Shown piece after piece: positions 52,678 through 61,244 of a DNA stretch of 64,000 nucleotides; the stretch's first letter is position 1, and each line of letters opens with the position of its first letter. The translations under genes and the position numbers were made by a program. The notes below the pieces were generated by a model that saw only the letters and a list, made by a program, of their open reading frames with translations, made no database searches and had not been told where the DNA came from. This stretch comes from UBA6170 sp034429975 (GTDB taxonomy: Bacteria; Chloroflexota; Anaerolineae; Anaerolineales; Anaerolineaceae): assembly GCA_034429975.1 (NCBI GenBank), contig DAOUFM010000092.1, forward strand, positions 14,692 to 78,691, in the 5' to 3' direction.

Positions 52678-53230
52678 GTAGATGCGGGAGGATTTTGCTA
52701 TTCAGGTCATCCGGAAATAACATCCCGAAATGCATGAATGCAACTTTGCCTTCAGGATCGAGCAATATCGAGGTTGGAAAGGCAGTTATTCCTAAACCGG
52801 TGATTACTTGTCCATCTGTGTCTAAAAGAACTTTAAAACCCAGACTGTAGGAATTGGCAAAATGAGCCGCTTCATCTCTGGTTTCCCCAGCATTGATTGC
52901 CAATATCTCAAAACCTTTTTCCTTATGCTCCTGGTAAAAAGCATTCAGAGCTGGCATTTCTGCTCGACAGGGAGGGCACCAGGTTGCCCAGGCATTTAAC
53001 AACACATATTTCCCTTTGTAATCACTGAGCTTAATTGTTTTATTTTCGATATCATTTAGCGAGAAATTGCCGACAGATTTTCCTGGCATTGCCCGTTGCA
53101 CTTCAAGTTGCTTATTATTTTGATTGGCGATGAGCAACAAGCTCACGATCAGTAAGACGGCAATTGAGATGATGATCTGAATGTTTCTATTCTGTTTCTT
53201 TTTACTTCTTGCCAGTTTTTTAATTTTCAT
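52670..53230 (-). CDS. TlpA-like membrane-anchored thioredoxin-fold protein
   Basis: 186 residues. A basic N-terminus and one membrane helix (about 18-38, IIISIAVLLIVSLLLIANQ), then a Redoxin/AhpC-TSA domain with WATWCPPCRAEMPAL carrying the CxxC redox site, followed by the cis-Pro in ITAFPTSILLD. It faces the outside and would reduce disulfides, for example in cytochrome c maturation or periplasmic proteins. No ccd/ccm genes are close. It stands alone between two convergent units. Confidence 0.9.
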   Translation of the reverse strand: MKIKKLARSKKKQNRNIQIIISIAVLLIVSLLLIANQNNKQLEVQRAMPGKSVGNFSLNDIENKTIKLSDYKGKYVLLNAWATWCPPCRAEMPALNAFYQEHKEKGFEILAINAGETRDEAAHFANSYSLGFKVLLDTDGQVITGLGITAFPTSILLDPEGKVAFMHFGMLFPDDLNSKILPHLQK

Positions 53231-53371
53231 GTTGATAAATAGTCAGGTAATTTTCTCTAGCTGTTTTTTGCATTTTTGAAAAAAATTTAAAAATAAGTAC
53301 ACACTCTTTAGATAAAAAAAATTATAAAAAGTTGCAGCAAGTTTTTATTTCAGATTAAAGCTAGCAAAAAC

Positions 53372-54019
53372 TTATTTTTTTTCTGCCTTCTTGTTTCTCT
53401 CATTAAATTGTGAGATCCATTGATTAAAATCGATCAGATTCACAAATGGAACAGAAACATTTTTATCCATCATTGCAATGATGCTGATGGAGGCTGTTGA
53501 GATTTGAATGCGTTGAAATGAATCTAGAGGAACATTCAGAAAATAGGCGACCAGTAAACGAATGGCATCGGAATGACTAAAACAAGCAACCAAATCAGTT
53601 TGTTCGTGTTTCGCGTTTATTTGCATTATGCAATCCACCAGGCGCGTCTGTGCACTTGAAAAACTTTCTCCATTTGGAAATTGCATTTTTGATGGTTGCT
53701 CCTGGACAGTTTTCCATAATTTCATGCGCTGCATTTGTTTTATGGTTTTTCCCTGCCAGTTGCCAAAGTTGATTTCGCTAAGATTTTCGCAGATATTGAT
53801 TTCAAGTTTTCGAATATCAGCTATTGGTTGTGCTGTTTCCACTGCTCGTTCAAGAGGGCTACTGTAAACAGCTTTAATTGGAACGGTTAGCAATTTCAGA
53901 GCTAATTGGCGAGCCTGTTCCTGTCCTTTTTGGTTAAGGTGAACTCCTGGCAGCCTACCAGCCAATTTCTTTCCTACGAAATCATTTTCACCATGTCGAA
54001 TGAGCAAAAAAATCGCCAT
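53372..54019 (-). CDS. Histidine phosphatase family (phosphoglycerate mutase-like)
   Basis: 215 residues. N-terminal LLIRHGEND contains the catalytic RHG, the second Arg is in YSSPLERAVETAQPI, the acidic residue in INFGNWQGK and the second His in ACFSHSDAIRLL. This is the phosphohistidine phosphatase/CobC/GpmB group, and the substrate cannot be told. The start overlaps the RarA stop by one base (TAATG). Confidence 0.88.
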   Translation of the reverse strand: MAIFLLIRHGENDFVGKKLAGRLPGVHLNQKGQEQARQLALKLLTVPIKAVYSSPLERAVETAQPIADIRKLEINICENLSEINFGNWQGKTIKQMQRMKLWKTVQEQPSKMQFPNGESFSSAQTRLVDCIMQINAKHEQTDLVACFSHSDAIRLLVAYFLNVPLDSFQRIQISTASISIIAMMDKNVSVPFVNLIDFNQWISQFNERNKKAEKK

Positions 54020-55401
54020 TATTTTTCCTTTTTGGTTTGCTGACTTACCCCGGTTTGCCCTTTCTTCTTCAATCCTGCAGCTTGTTTTGCTCTCCAGTTC
54101 TCCAACCGCTCCTTTACATCTGCTTCATAGCCTTGATCTGAAGGTTGATAGAAATACTTTCCGATCAGGTGATCCGGCAGGTATTGTTGGGGTACGAAAT
54201 GGTTATCAAAAGAATGTGGATATAAGTAGCCGGCTCCATGCCCAAAGCCCTTGCTATCACGACTGCTATCCATCAGATGAGTAGGAACTTGACCCATGCC
54301 TTCCTCTTCCATCTGTTTCAGGATTTTAAAGTAAGCACCGGCAGAATTGGATTTGGGAGCCGTCGCCAGGTAGATGGTCGCTTCTACAATGGGGTAGATT
54401 CCCTCCGGTAAACCGATAAATTCAAAGGCATTCGCGGCTGAGGTAGCGATGACTAGACCTTGCGGATCGGCTAAACCAATGTCTTCCCCCGCCAAGACGA
54501 TTAATCGTCGCAGGATAAAACGCGGATCTTCGCCTGCCGAGAGCATTTTAGCCAGCCAGTATAAGGCTGCATCAGGGTCACTACCCCGGACCGATTTGAT
54601 AAATGCCGAAATGGTATCGTAATGTACATCGCCAAGTTTGTCATACAGAACAGCCCTTTTTTGAATGGATTCCTGAGCAACCTCCAGGGTGATATGGATG
54701 GTTTTATCTTTTTCAGGATCGGTTGTTTCAACGGCCAGTTCAAGGGCATTAAGTAAATTGCGCGCATCCCCTCCGCAAGTGCGAATCAGGTGTCTTCGGG
54801 CGTCGTCATCGATTTGGATGGTTAAATTTCCATAGCCGTAATTCGAATCAAAGAGAGCCCGGTCCACAATTTTATTCAGGTTATCTTCGGAGAGCGGTTC
54901 CAGTTGAAAAATTCTTGAGCGTGATACCAGAGCAGGGATGACATCGAAGTATGGATTTTCAGTTGTCGCTCCGATCAAGGTGATCATCCCGGTTTCAACA
55001 TGTGGCAAAAGGGCGTCCTGTTGGGCTTTATTCCAGCGGTGAACTTCATCGATAAAGAGAATCGTTCTTTGCTGGTACAATTTCCGCCTTTCTTCAGCCG
55101 CCTGGATCACCCGCCTTAACTCAGCTACTCCGGCGAGCACAGCGGAGATGGTTTCGAATTGAGCCTTTGTGTAGAGGGCAATTAATTGTGCCAGAGTGGT
55201 TTTTCCCGTGCCAGGTGGGCCGGTAAAGATGATGGATGAGAAAAGGCGATCAGCCTGAATTGCCCGGCGCAGTAATTTTCCTGCCCCGATGATGTGTTCT
55301 TGACCGATAAAATCATCAAAGGTTTTCGGGCGCATTCTGGCTGCTAAAGGGGCCTCCCTTTGCATTCTTTCATCCATTGCATGTTGAAATAAATCACTCA
55401 T
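54019..55401 (-). CDS. rarA: Replication-associated recombination protein A (RarA/MgsA)
   Basis: 460 residues from ATG 55401, which has GAAGGAG 6 nt upstream; the TTG start 15 bp earlier is less likely. AAA+ ATPase with IFTGPPGTGKTTLAQL (Walker A), ILFIDEVHRWNKAQQD (Walker B), ATTENPYF sensor 1, then the clamp-loader-like C-terminal domain with KSVRGSDPDAALYWLAKM and YLYPHSFDNHFVPQQYLPD. It acts at stalled replication forks with SSB and RecA. Cotranscribed with the phosphatase gene. Confidence 0.95.
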   Translation of the reverse strand: MSDLFQHAMDERMQREAPLAARMRPKTFDDFIGQEHIIGAGKLLRRAIQADRLFSSIIFTGPPGTGKTTLAQLIALYTKAQFETISAVLAGVAELRRVIQAAEERRKLYQQRTILFIDEVHRWNKAQQDALLPHVETGMITLIGATTENPYFDVIPALVSRSRIFQLEPLSEDNLNKIVDRALFDSNYGYGNLTIQIDDDARRHLIRTCGGDARNLLNALELAVETTDPEKDKTIHITLEVAQESIQKRAVLYDKLGDVHYDTISAFIKSVRGSDPDAALYWLAKMLSAGEDPRFILRRLIVLAGEDIGLADPQGLVIATSAANAFEFIGLPEGIYPIVEATIYLATAPKSNSAGAYFKILKQMEEEGMGQVPTHLMDSSRDSKGFGHGAGYLYPHSFDNHFVPQQYLPDHLIGKYFYQPSDQGYEADVKERLENWRAKQAAGLKKKGQTGVSQQTKKEK

Positions 55402-55471
55402 GCGGAGCTCCTTCAAAATCCAGATATAAAGTCGGTTGATTGTTTCTTATCATCCAAATAGAAGTCATTTT

Positions 55472-55999
55472 TTATTTCACTTTGATACTGGCAACGAATG
55501 AAAAGATTTCGATACTAATCTTTTTCGTCTGTGAGTCATAATCAGGCGTCTGATAATCAAAAGGAACGAACAATTGATCTTCTTTCTGCCCATTTACTTT
55601 TACTTCTTTAACAATTCCCCAGGCTGATATTTTTAATCCTGCATCAGATGGTAATACGATGTCAATCTCATTAACAAAACTATTAAACCGTATTTTTGTA
55701 TCGCCCTCAGGAATGATGGCTTGCGAAAAATCTAAAACAGTTTCTGAGACAAAGGCTAAAGTTTCTGTTGATTTTACCATCCATGGTTCATTTTTTTTAG
55801 TCTCATTTACAAAACGAAAAACAAAATTAGAATCTTCAAAGATGAAATTCGGCCTGAGAATTAAGAAGATTCCCACTAAAATGAGAAGAATAGGGAAAAG
55901 AATTGCCCAAAGATTGATCTTGGTTAAAGATTCAATGATCGAGAACAAACCAATCAGGATCAAAACAGAACCAAAAACAATAATTGTTCGATTTTTCAT
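55472..55999 (-). CDS. LiaF/DUF5668-like two-helix membrane protein
   Basis: 175 residues. Two N-terminal membrane helices (about 6-24 and 29-50: TIIVFGSVLILIGLF and LWAILFPILLILVGIFLIL), then a beta-rich domain with GDTKIRFNSFVNEIDIVLPS and SDAGLKISAWGIVKEV, as in LiaF-type cell-envelope stress proteins. GGAGGT precedes the ATG. A perfect TTGAAACGTTTCAA dyad lies 50 bp upstream. No LiaRS two-component genes are adjacent. Confidence 0.72.
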   Translation of the reverse strand: MKNRTIIVFGSVLILIGLFSIIESLTKINLWAILFPILLILVGIFLILRPNFIFEDSNFVFRFVNETKKNEPWMVKSTETLAFVSETVLDFSQAIIPEGDTKIRFNSFVNEIDIVLPSDAGLKISAWGIVKEVKVNGQKEDQLFVPFDYQTPDYDSQTKKISIEIFSFVASIKVK

Positions 56000-56048
56000 A
56001 AAATACCTCCACGACCCATAAGCCTTTAATCATATACGAAGTACGCAT

Positions 56049-56062
56049 TTGAAACGTTTCAA
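56049..56062. promoter_or_regulatory. Perfect 14-bp operator-like palindrome
   Basis: TTGAAACGTTTCAA, with the central CG step typical of LacI/GalR-family operators. It lies in the 77-bp gap between the EamA transporter and the LiaF-like gene. No LacI-type regulator is in the window. Confidence 0.5.
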
Positions 56063-56076
56063 TTGCTATTAATAAA

Positions 56077-56976
56077 TTATGGATCGCTTTTATCAAGCAC
56101 CGATTTCCTGAGTATAGGCAAATCAATTTGGGCGAGAACGATAGCAGCCATAACTAAAAACCCGCCAACCAATTGTTCCGTACTAAACCTTTCATTCAAG
56201 AAAAGGAAACCGAATAACGCAGCAAAAACAGCTTCCATGCTTAATATCAAAGCAGCATCGGTTGGGGGAGCGTATTTCTGAGCAATTCCCTGCAGGGTAA
56301 AACCAATAGCAACAGAAGCAACGCCATTCATAAAAATTGTCCACCATAAAGATGAGATTTGAGCAATCCCCTGCGGTTCAATTACAAAGGCTGTAATGAA
56401 ATTAAAGACGGCACAGACAAGAAATTGCCCGATTGCAAAGTGGAGTGGGTGCATACCTTTGACTGTATGCCCGACAACGATTACGTGTAAAGCCCATAAT
56501 ATTGCTCCGAAAAATTCCAGCCGATCTCCAGGCGCCAATTTAAGCTGACCACCGGTGCTCAGCAACAACATGCCAAAAACAGCCAGGACCGCAGCAAACC
56601 AGACATTCCATTTTTGTTTCTCCTGCCAAAAGATCCACAGAAAAAACGGAACAAAAATGACATATAAACCGGTGATAAAGCCAGCATTTCCGGCGGTGGT
56701 AGTAATCATCCCGGCTTGTTGTAAGGTACCAGCGGAAAAAAGCAATAAACCAGCCAGGATTATTTTCAAGATTTTGTCTTTGGCAATATTCAAACGAAAT
56801 TTTACGATTGGGAATAACAATAAAGCTCCAATTAAAAAGCGCCCACCATTAAAAAAATAGATGCTCATGTTTGGAGCGGCAATTCTCTGAAAGATAAAAC
56901 CGCTACCCCATACAGAGGCAGTTATTAATAATAGCATGTCGGCTTGAAGTCGTGATAAGTTTCTGGATGTTTGCAT
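56077..56976 (-). CDS. EamA (DMT superfamily) transporter
   Basis: 299 residues with about ten membrane helices in two EamA repeats. Repeat 1 begins LLLITASVWGSGFIFQRIA and repeat 2 includes FGAILWALHVIVVGHTVKG. ILSMEAVFAALFGFLFLNER at the C-terminal end of repeat 2 is the family signature. Inner-membrane exporter or importer of small metabolites such as amino acids; the substrate cannot be read. AGGA precedes the ATG. Confidence 0.9.
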   Translation of the reverse strand: MQTSRNLSRLQADMLLLITASVWGSGFIFQRIAAPNMSIYFFNGGRFLIGALLLFPIVKFRLNIAKDKILKIILAGLLLFSAGTLQQAGMITTTAGNAGFITGLYVIFVPFFLWIFWQEKQKWNVWFAAVLAVFGMLLLSTGGQLKLAPGDRLEFFGAILWALHVIVVGHTVKGMHPLHFAIGQFLVCAVFNFITAFVIEPQGIAQISSLWWTIFMNGVASVAIGFTLQGIAQKYAPPTDAALILSMEAVFAALFGFLFLNERFSTEQLVGGFLVMAAIVLAQIDLPILRKSVLDKSDP

Positions 56977-57090
56977 GTGATGTCCTATCAGTGATTTTGC
57001 TTATTGTCTCACAAAAGTGGATTTTCGATAATTGCCTTTTTCAAGAATGCGAATTTTAATACGATTATGATAATTATTTTCAGCGTTTGT

Positions 57091-57118
57091 TTGATTTTTA
57101 ATATGTCAATGATAAAAT
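57091..57118 (+). promoter_or_regulatory. Possible promoter of the YcgN-like gene
   Basis: TTGATT, 16-bp spacer, TAAAAT. A second TATAAT at 57126-57131 lacks a good -35. The gene starts at 57199. Confidence 0.4.
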
Positions 57119-57198
57119 CGTTGAATATAATCCGGAATTTTAATCATTTCGATTTATATTTTTAGTTATTTAAATGTAAGTTAAAAGAGGAACATTAA

Positions 57199-57657
57199 TT
57201 GGAAGATCTCCCTTTTTGGAAGACGAAAACTCTGGAAGAATTCACAAAAGATGAATGGGAATCTATTTGCGATGGTTGTGGAAAATGCTGCTTGTTCAGG
57301 CTGGAAGGTGAAAAGGGCGAGTATTATACGACCAATGTAATTTGCAAACTTTTTGATGAAAAAACCTGCCAATGTACCGATTACTTTAACCGACAAACTG
57401 TGGTACCAACCTGTCTGGTATTAAACCCAATGTTAATTCATAATCTTGATTGGATGCCTTATACCTGTGCTTATCGTTTGTTAGCCGAAGAGAAAGATTT
57501 ACCCTGGTGGCATCATCTGGTTAGCGGTAGTCGAGATACGGTACACCAGGTTGGAGTGTCTGTTCGGGGGAAAATTGAATCCGAAAAAGATATTGATTTG
57601 GATGATCTAGAAGATCATATTGTGGACTGGTTTGATCAGACCTGGATGGTGGATTGA
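57199..57657 (+). CDS. YcgN/UPF0260-type Cys-cluster protein
   Basis: 152 residues from TTG 57199, with AGAGG at good distance; no ATG is available without losing the conserved N-terminus. LPFWKTKTLEEFTKDEWESI and the cluster C24-x2-C27-x2-C30-C31 followed by C49, C57, C59 and C72 are diagnostic for UPF0260. Probably binds an iron-sulfur cluster or zinc; the biological role is not known. The 3' end overlaps the convergent HAD gene by 22 bp. Confidence 0.88.
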   Translation: MEDLPFWKTKTLEEFTKDEWESICDGCGKCCLFRLEGEKGEYYTTNVICKLFDEKTCQCTDYFNRQTVVPTCLVLNPMLIHNLDWMPYTCAYRLLAEEKDLPWWHHLVSGSRDTVHQVGVSVRGKIESEKDIDLDDLEDHIVDWFDQTWMVD

Positions 57658-58424
57658 GTGGGTTTTTCAGTGGCTCTATAAAGAATATCTTTAATTTTAG
57701 TTAAAGAATCTATCGTAAATTCTGGCTTTTCTTCAAATTGATCCTCGATATCTTTGTGTGCAGATCGTTTTGTAATCCAAATCGAGTGAATTCCAACCTG
57801 GTTTGCGCCTAAAATATCCATATCCAGGCGGTCACCAACCATAAAGCAATCGGATGGCTGTGCATTAAACAAACCCAACGCCTTTAAAAAGATATTCCTG
57901 TGTGGTTTTCTTAATCCAAATTCCGCTGAGATGATGATATGTTCAAAAAATTGAGTTAATTCATGTTTTTTTAGCAGCGTGTACACATCATCTTTGTCCG
58001 AAGCATTTGAAATTAACCCAATCCGAAACCCATTTTCCCGAATCCACTGTAAAACTGGTTTTGTTTCTTCCTCCAGCATCCAGTATTTCTGAGAAATAGA
58101 ATACATCGCTGTCATTGCTTGCGTAATAATCTTTTTATCCTTTATTTCATAACCGAAATCCCGAAGACAATCTTCCAATATCTGTGCACTGGTATATTCC
58201 TGCAGATTCTTGTTGCGTTCCAAATAGTAATTCCGCATTCGTTGAGAAAAATTTAAAGAAAACTGGTCATAACTGAGCGAAAATCCAGATTTGACAATTT
58301 TTTTCCATAAACCGAAAGTGGATTCACGAATGACTTCTGGCCAGTTACCTGTAAAGTAAATCAATGTATCTCCTAAATCAAAGAATACAACTTTACTTTT
58401 TTGGACAAGATCTGTTTTTTCCAT
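57636..58424 (-). CDS. HAD-superfamily hydrolase
   Basis: 262 residues. Motif I VVFFDLGDTLIYF (here DLG-D in place of DxD-x-T), cap domain about residues 25-110, motif II IGLISNASD, Lys in GLRKPHRNIF and motif IV MVGDRLDMDILGA. This is a subfamily I HAD with a helical cap, as in haloacid dehalogenase/phosphoglycolate phosphatase relatives. Substrate unknown. It begins 41 bp after the dehydrogenase gene, possibly in the same transcript. Confidence 0.85.
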   Translation of the reverse strand: MEKTDLVQKSKVVFFDLGDTLIYFTGNWPEVIRESTFGLWKKIVKSGFSLSYDQFSLNFSQRMRNYYLERNKNLQEYTSAQILEDCLRDFGYEIKDKKIITQAMTAMYSISQKYWMLEEETKPVLQWIRENGFRIGLISNASDKDDVYTLLKKHELTQFFEHIIISAEFGLRKPHRNIFLKALGLFNAQPSDCFMVGDRLDMDILGANQVGIHSIWITKRSAHKDIEDQFEEKPEFTIDSLTKIKDILYRATEKPTQSTIQV

Positions 58425-58465
58425 TTTTTGACTTCTAGAAGCGAAATAAATTATTCTTATTATTT

Positions 58466-59497
58466 CTAATAACCCCGGTCTGGGTCGAAAGTATTGAATA
58501 AAGAGGAATTATTTAAATACCTTTTCAGGTTCTCAATGATTAAATCAACAGCGCGTTCATTATAATACCGGCTTGTGCCAGCGATATGAGGTGAAATAAT
58601 CAGGTTAGGAGTATCCCAAAGAGGGTGGTCTTTCGGCAGAGGTTCCTGCTCAAAAACATCTAAAACAGCACCGGCAATTTTCTTGTCTTGTAAAGCAGCT
58701 TTTAAGGCGTTATTTTTTACGACCCCACCACGACTGACATCAATTAAAAAGGCCGAAGGTTTCATTACTGAAAACTCTTCCTCAGCCAAAAGATAATGGG
58801 TCTCAGGTGTTTTAGGAGTAGAAATAACTACAAAATCACATTCTTTGATCATGGACTTTATCGCCTGGAACGGATAAAGACGAGTGAAAAGATCACCATT
58901 AGGATCACCCAAGCCAGCGATGGAATAATCATGATCTTGTGTTTCCATTACATTCTTTTTGCAAGCCAAGATTTTTACACCCAGTGGTTGTAAAATTCTG
59001 GCAATTTCACGCCCAATACTTCCATAACCGATTAATCCCACAGTCGTAGACCTTAATTCACGGGGAGTAAACCGGATAAAACGGTCTGCTGGCCATTCAT
59101 GATTGATTTGATGCTTGAAAATGGAAGGCAATTTGTGAGAAATAGCCAGCATCATGAGCAGCACATATTCTGCCAGTTGGGGAGCGGAAGCTCCGCTGAC
59201 TGTTGTAATCAGTAATCCGGGCTTTGAAATAATTTCCTCATGAAGGGCATAATCTATACCGGCGTAATTAAATTGAATCCATTTTAAGTTAGGTGCTAAC
59301 TCTCTGGTCGGTAAGACCCGTTCGGTAATTAAAATTTCGGTTTTTGACCAAATTTCCGGATCAATTTCCTGCATTGCTTTCGTTGGAAGAACAGTAATTT
59401 CTAATCGAGATGAGACTTCATTCAGTTTTTTAATTAATTCCTGCGCAAGAGGAAAGGTAATTAAAACTTTGATTTTTTCTTCTATATTGTCATTCAT
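58466..59497 (-). CDS. D-2-hydroxyacid dehydrogenase
   Basis: 343 residues. NAD motif VGLIGYGSIGREIARIL, and the catalytic Arg in IDVSRGGVV, Glu in VLDVFEQEPLP and His in IISPHIAGTS are all present. It is coupled to the CoA-transferase beta gene by a TAATG overlap. Because GctAB-type CoA-transferase works on 2-hydroxyglutarate in glutamate fermenters, reduction of 2-oxoglutarate to (R)-2-hydroxyglutarate is a possible role; glyoxylate/hydroxypyruvate reduction is the other main option. Confidence 0.85.
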   Translation of the reverse strand: MNDNIEEKIKVLITFPLAQELIKKLNEVSSRLEITVLPTKAMQEIDPEIWSKTEILITERVLPTRELAPNLKWIQFNYAGIDYALHEEIISKPGLLITTVSGASAPQLAEYVLLMMLAISHKLPSIFKHQINHEWPADRFIRFTPRELRSTTVGLIGYGSIGREIARILQPLGVKILACKKNVMETQDHDYSIAGLGDPNGDLFTRLYPFQAIKSMIKECDFVVISTPKTPETHYLLAEEEFSVMKPSAFLIDVSRGGVVKNNALKAALQDKKIAGAVLDVFEQEPLPKDHPLWDTPNLIISPHIAGTSRYYNERAVDLIIENLKRYLNNSSLFNTFDPDRGY

Positions 59498-60252
59498 TAG
59501 ATATAAATCCTTGTTGGGTCGAGAGATTCACGCAGAATTCTCAATTCTTCAGTGTTAGGTGGGATTGTTTCTCGCAGCTGCGGAGATACTTTCACATCCC
59601 AGCCGGTGTTTTCTCGAATGTTATCGATTGTCACTCCAGGGTGAATCGCAGCAAGCATCATTTCACCCTCTTCATTTGGTTCCAGAATGCCCAAATGAGT
59701 CACCACTCCTTGGGGACCTCCTCCACGGGTTCCACTGGCATCTCGTTCTTTTTTGCCGGAAAGGAATCCGGCGGAGGTAATAAAATCAACCTTAGCTGGG
59801 AAGCGCCGTTTTTGATGGGGTGTGATGATATAACAGCGGTTCGCCCAACCAGCAATTTCCATGGATCCACCTGAACCGGGTAAGCGAGTTTTGGGGTGGA
59901 AATAATCGCCAATGACGGTGGCATTAATATTCCCAAATTGATCAATTTGAGCACCCCCGAGAAAACCAACGTCAATATTTCCTCGCTGTAGATAAAAAGC
60001 GAAGATGTCATACATGCTACACACGGCGGTTGCTCCGCTCACCAGGCAGGGGTCACCGATGCTTAAAGGTAACCGGGATGGACGGGCACCAATAACGCCA
60101 GCTTCATAGATCATTACCAGATTGGGGGCGTGGGTGCGCCGGGCAAGATTACAAGCCAGATTAGGAAGACCGACCCCTACAAAAACAACATCACCATCAT
60201 GCAATAATCGCGCTGCGTTAACAGTCATTAATTCTGCATTGTTGTAATCCAT
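59497..60252 (-). CDS. CoA-transferase beta subunit (GctB-like)
   Basis: 251 residues from ATG 60252, selected because GGAG stands 9 nt upstream and the stop of the alpha gene is directly before it; an ATG at 60273 would overlap the alpha gene. Family I CoA-transferase: VFVGVGLPNLACNLAR, the catalytic Glu50 in MIYEAGVIG, and FLGGAQIDQFGNINATVIGD. The Glu forms the CoA-thioester intermediate. Functions with the alpha subunit encoded immediately upstream. Confidence 0.88.
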   Translation of the reverse strand: MDYNNAELMTVNAARLLHDGDVVFVGVGLPNLACNLARRTHAPNLVMIYEAGVIGARPSRLPLSIGDPCLVSGATAVCSMYDIFAFYLQRGNIDVGFLGGAQIDQFGNINATVIGDYFHPKTRLPGSGGSMEIAGWANRCYIITPHQKRRFPAKVDFITSAGFLSGKKERDASGTRGGGPQGVVTHLGILEPNEEGEMMLAAIHPGVTIDNIRENTGWDVKVSPQLRETIPPNTEELRILRESLDPTRIYI

Positions 60253-60253
60253 A

Positions 60254-61156
60254 TCAATAATCTCCATAGTCAATTGGGGTACTTAATCGCTGATTAACTT
60301 TTAGCCTTAGGTGGGTTTCTTCTCCTAATTTTTCCCAATATTCTGAACGATCCTTGACATTGTAAACCCATTCATTCAGCCATTGTTCGATGGTTTCCGG
60401 AGAATTGCTTATCTCATCCCAGGCTAAATAAAATTGATTATCGCGGTCATAATAACCCTGAGTATAGGAGGGATGAGCGGCATAAGGCACATGACACACT
60501 GCAGCGACGATAAAAGAGGGGATGACAGTTCGATTGGGATCACTGCGGATGACTTCCTCATCAACAATTTCCTCTGCGGTAATAATAACCCGTTTGGCAG
60601 CAAAAGCAGCTTCTTTTTGCTCTCCAAGGATTCCCCATATTTGCGAATTCCCATTCATATCACAACGCTGAACATGAACAATCGCGACATCAGGGGTTAA
60701 AGGGGGAACGACAATCACCTCAACTCCGGTATAGGGATCTTTTAACCGCTTTATGTTTGAATTTGACTTTTCGAGATTGGTTGCTCCCGTCTGGTTCATG
60801 GGCATAAAAGGTAGACCGGCAGCACCGGCTTGCAAACGCGAGATCATTCCAAAATGAGAATATTCTTCCCACTCCATTTGACCTGATTCGATCGCTTCAC
60901 GAATAATCTTTAAGGATCCCACACCAGGATTTCCAATGTAAGAAAAGATTACTTTTTTAACACAACCAGCCGCTGTGAGCATATCGTAAATTAAATCTGG
61001 TGTTGCTCTGGCCACGGTTAATCCTTTTATCTTTTGGCGGATAATTTCATGTGCCGCTGCAAAAGGTATCAAATGAGTAAATCCAGCAGCATAAATCAGG
61101 TCTCCATCATGAACATGGTTTCGGATAGCTTCGCTTAGGGTTTGAAGTTTGGACAT
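60254..61156 (-). CDS. CoA-transferase alpha subunit (GctA-like)
   Basis: 300 residues from ATG 61156, with AAGGAGG 11 nt upstream; longer versions lack a ribosome binding site. LIYAAGFTHLIPFAAAHEII, FSYIGNPGVG, GLPFMPMNQTGA and VIVVPPLTPDVAIVHVQRCD agree with glutaconate CoA-transferase subunit A and its actinobacterial relatives (IpdA). Together with the beta subunit it moves CoA between carboxylic acids. A large inverted repeat precedes the gene. Confidence 0.88.
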   Translation of the reverse strand: MSKLQTLSEAIRNHVHDGDLIYAAGFTHLIPFAAAHEIIRQKIKGLTVARATPDLIYDMLTAAGCVKKVIFSYIGNPGVGSLKIIREAIESGQMEWEEYSHFGMISRLQAGAAGLPFMPMNQTGATNLEKSNSNIKRLKDPYTGVEVIVVPPLTPDVAIVHVQRCDMNGNSQIWGILGEQKEAAFAAKRVIITAEEIVDEEVIRSDPNRTVIPSFIVAAVCHVPYAAHPSYTQGYYDRDNQFYLAWDEISNSPETIEQWLNEWVYNVKDRSEYWEKLGEETHLRLKVNQRLSTPIDYGDY

Positions 61157-61176
61157 AATATCTCGCACCTCCTTAT

Positions 61177-61217
61177 AAAAATAGTACTGTCCATTTTTTT
61201 TGGTCAGCACTATTTTT
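61177..61217 (-). terminator. 16-nt inverted repeat, terminator- or attenuator-like
   Basis: On the minus strand AAAAATAGTGCTGACC and GGACAGTACTATTTTT form a long stem (one mismatch, one G-T pair) around an A-rich 9-nt loop; the 3' arm ends in a T-run just ahead of the Shine-Dalgarno of the CoA-transferase alpha gene. It may end pruA transcripts or control the CoA-transferase genes. Confidence 0.55.
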
Positions 61218-61244
61218 TTGCTTATTTTCTATTATTCAACATCG

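Noticed and set aside
54000..54284. 94-codon plus-strand frame
   Set aside because: Antisense to rarA; no independent signal for translation.
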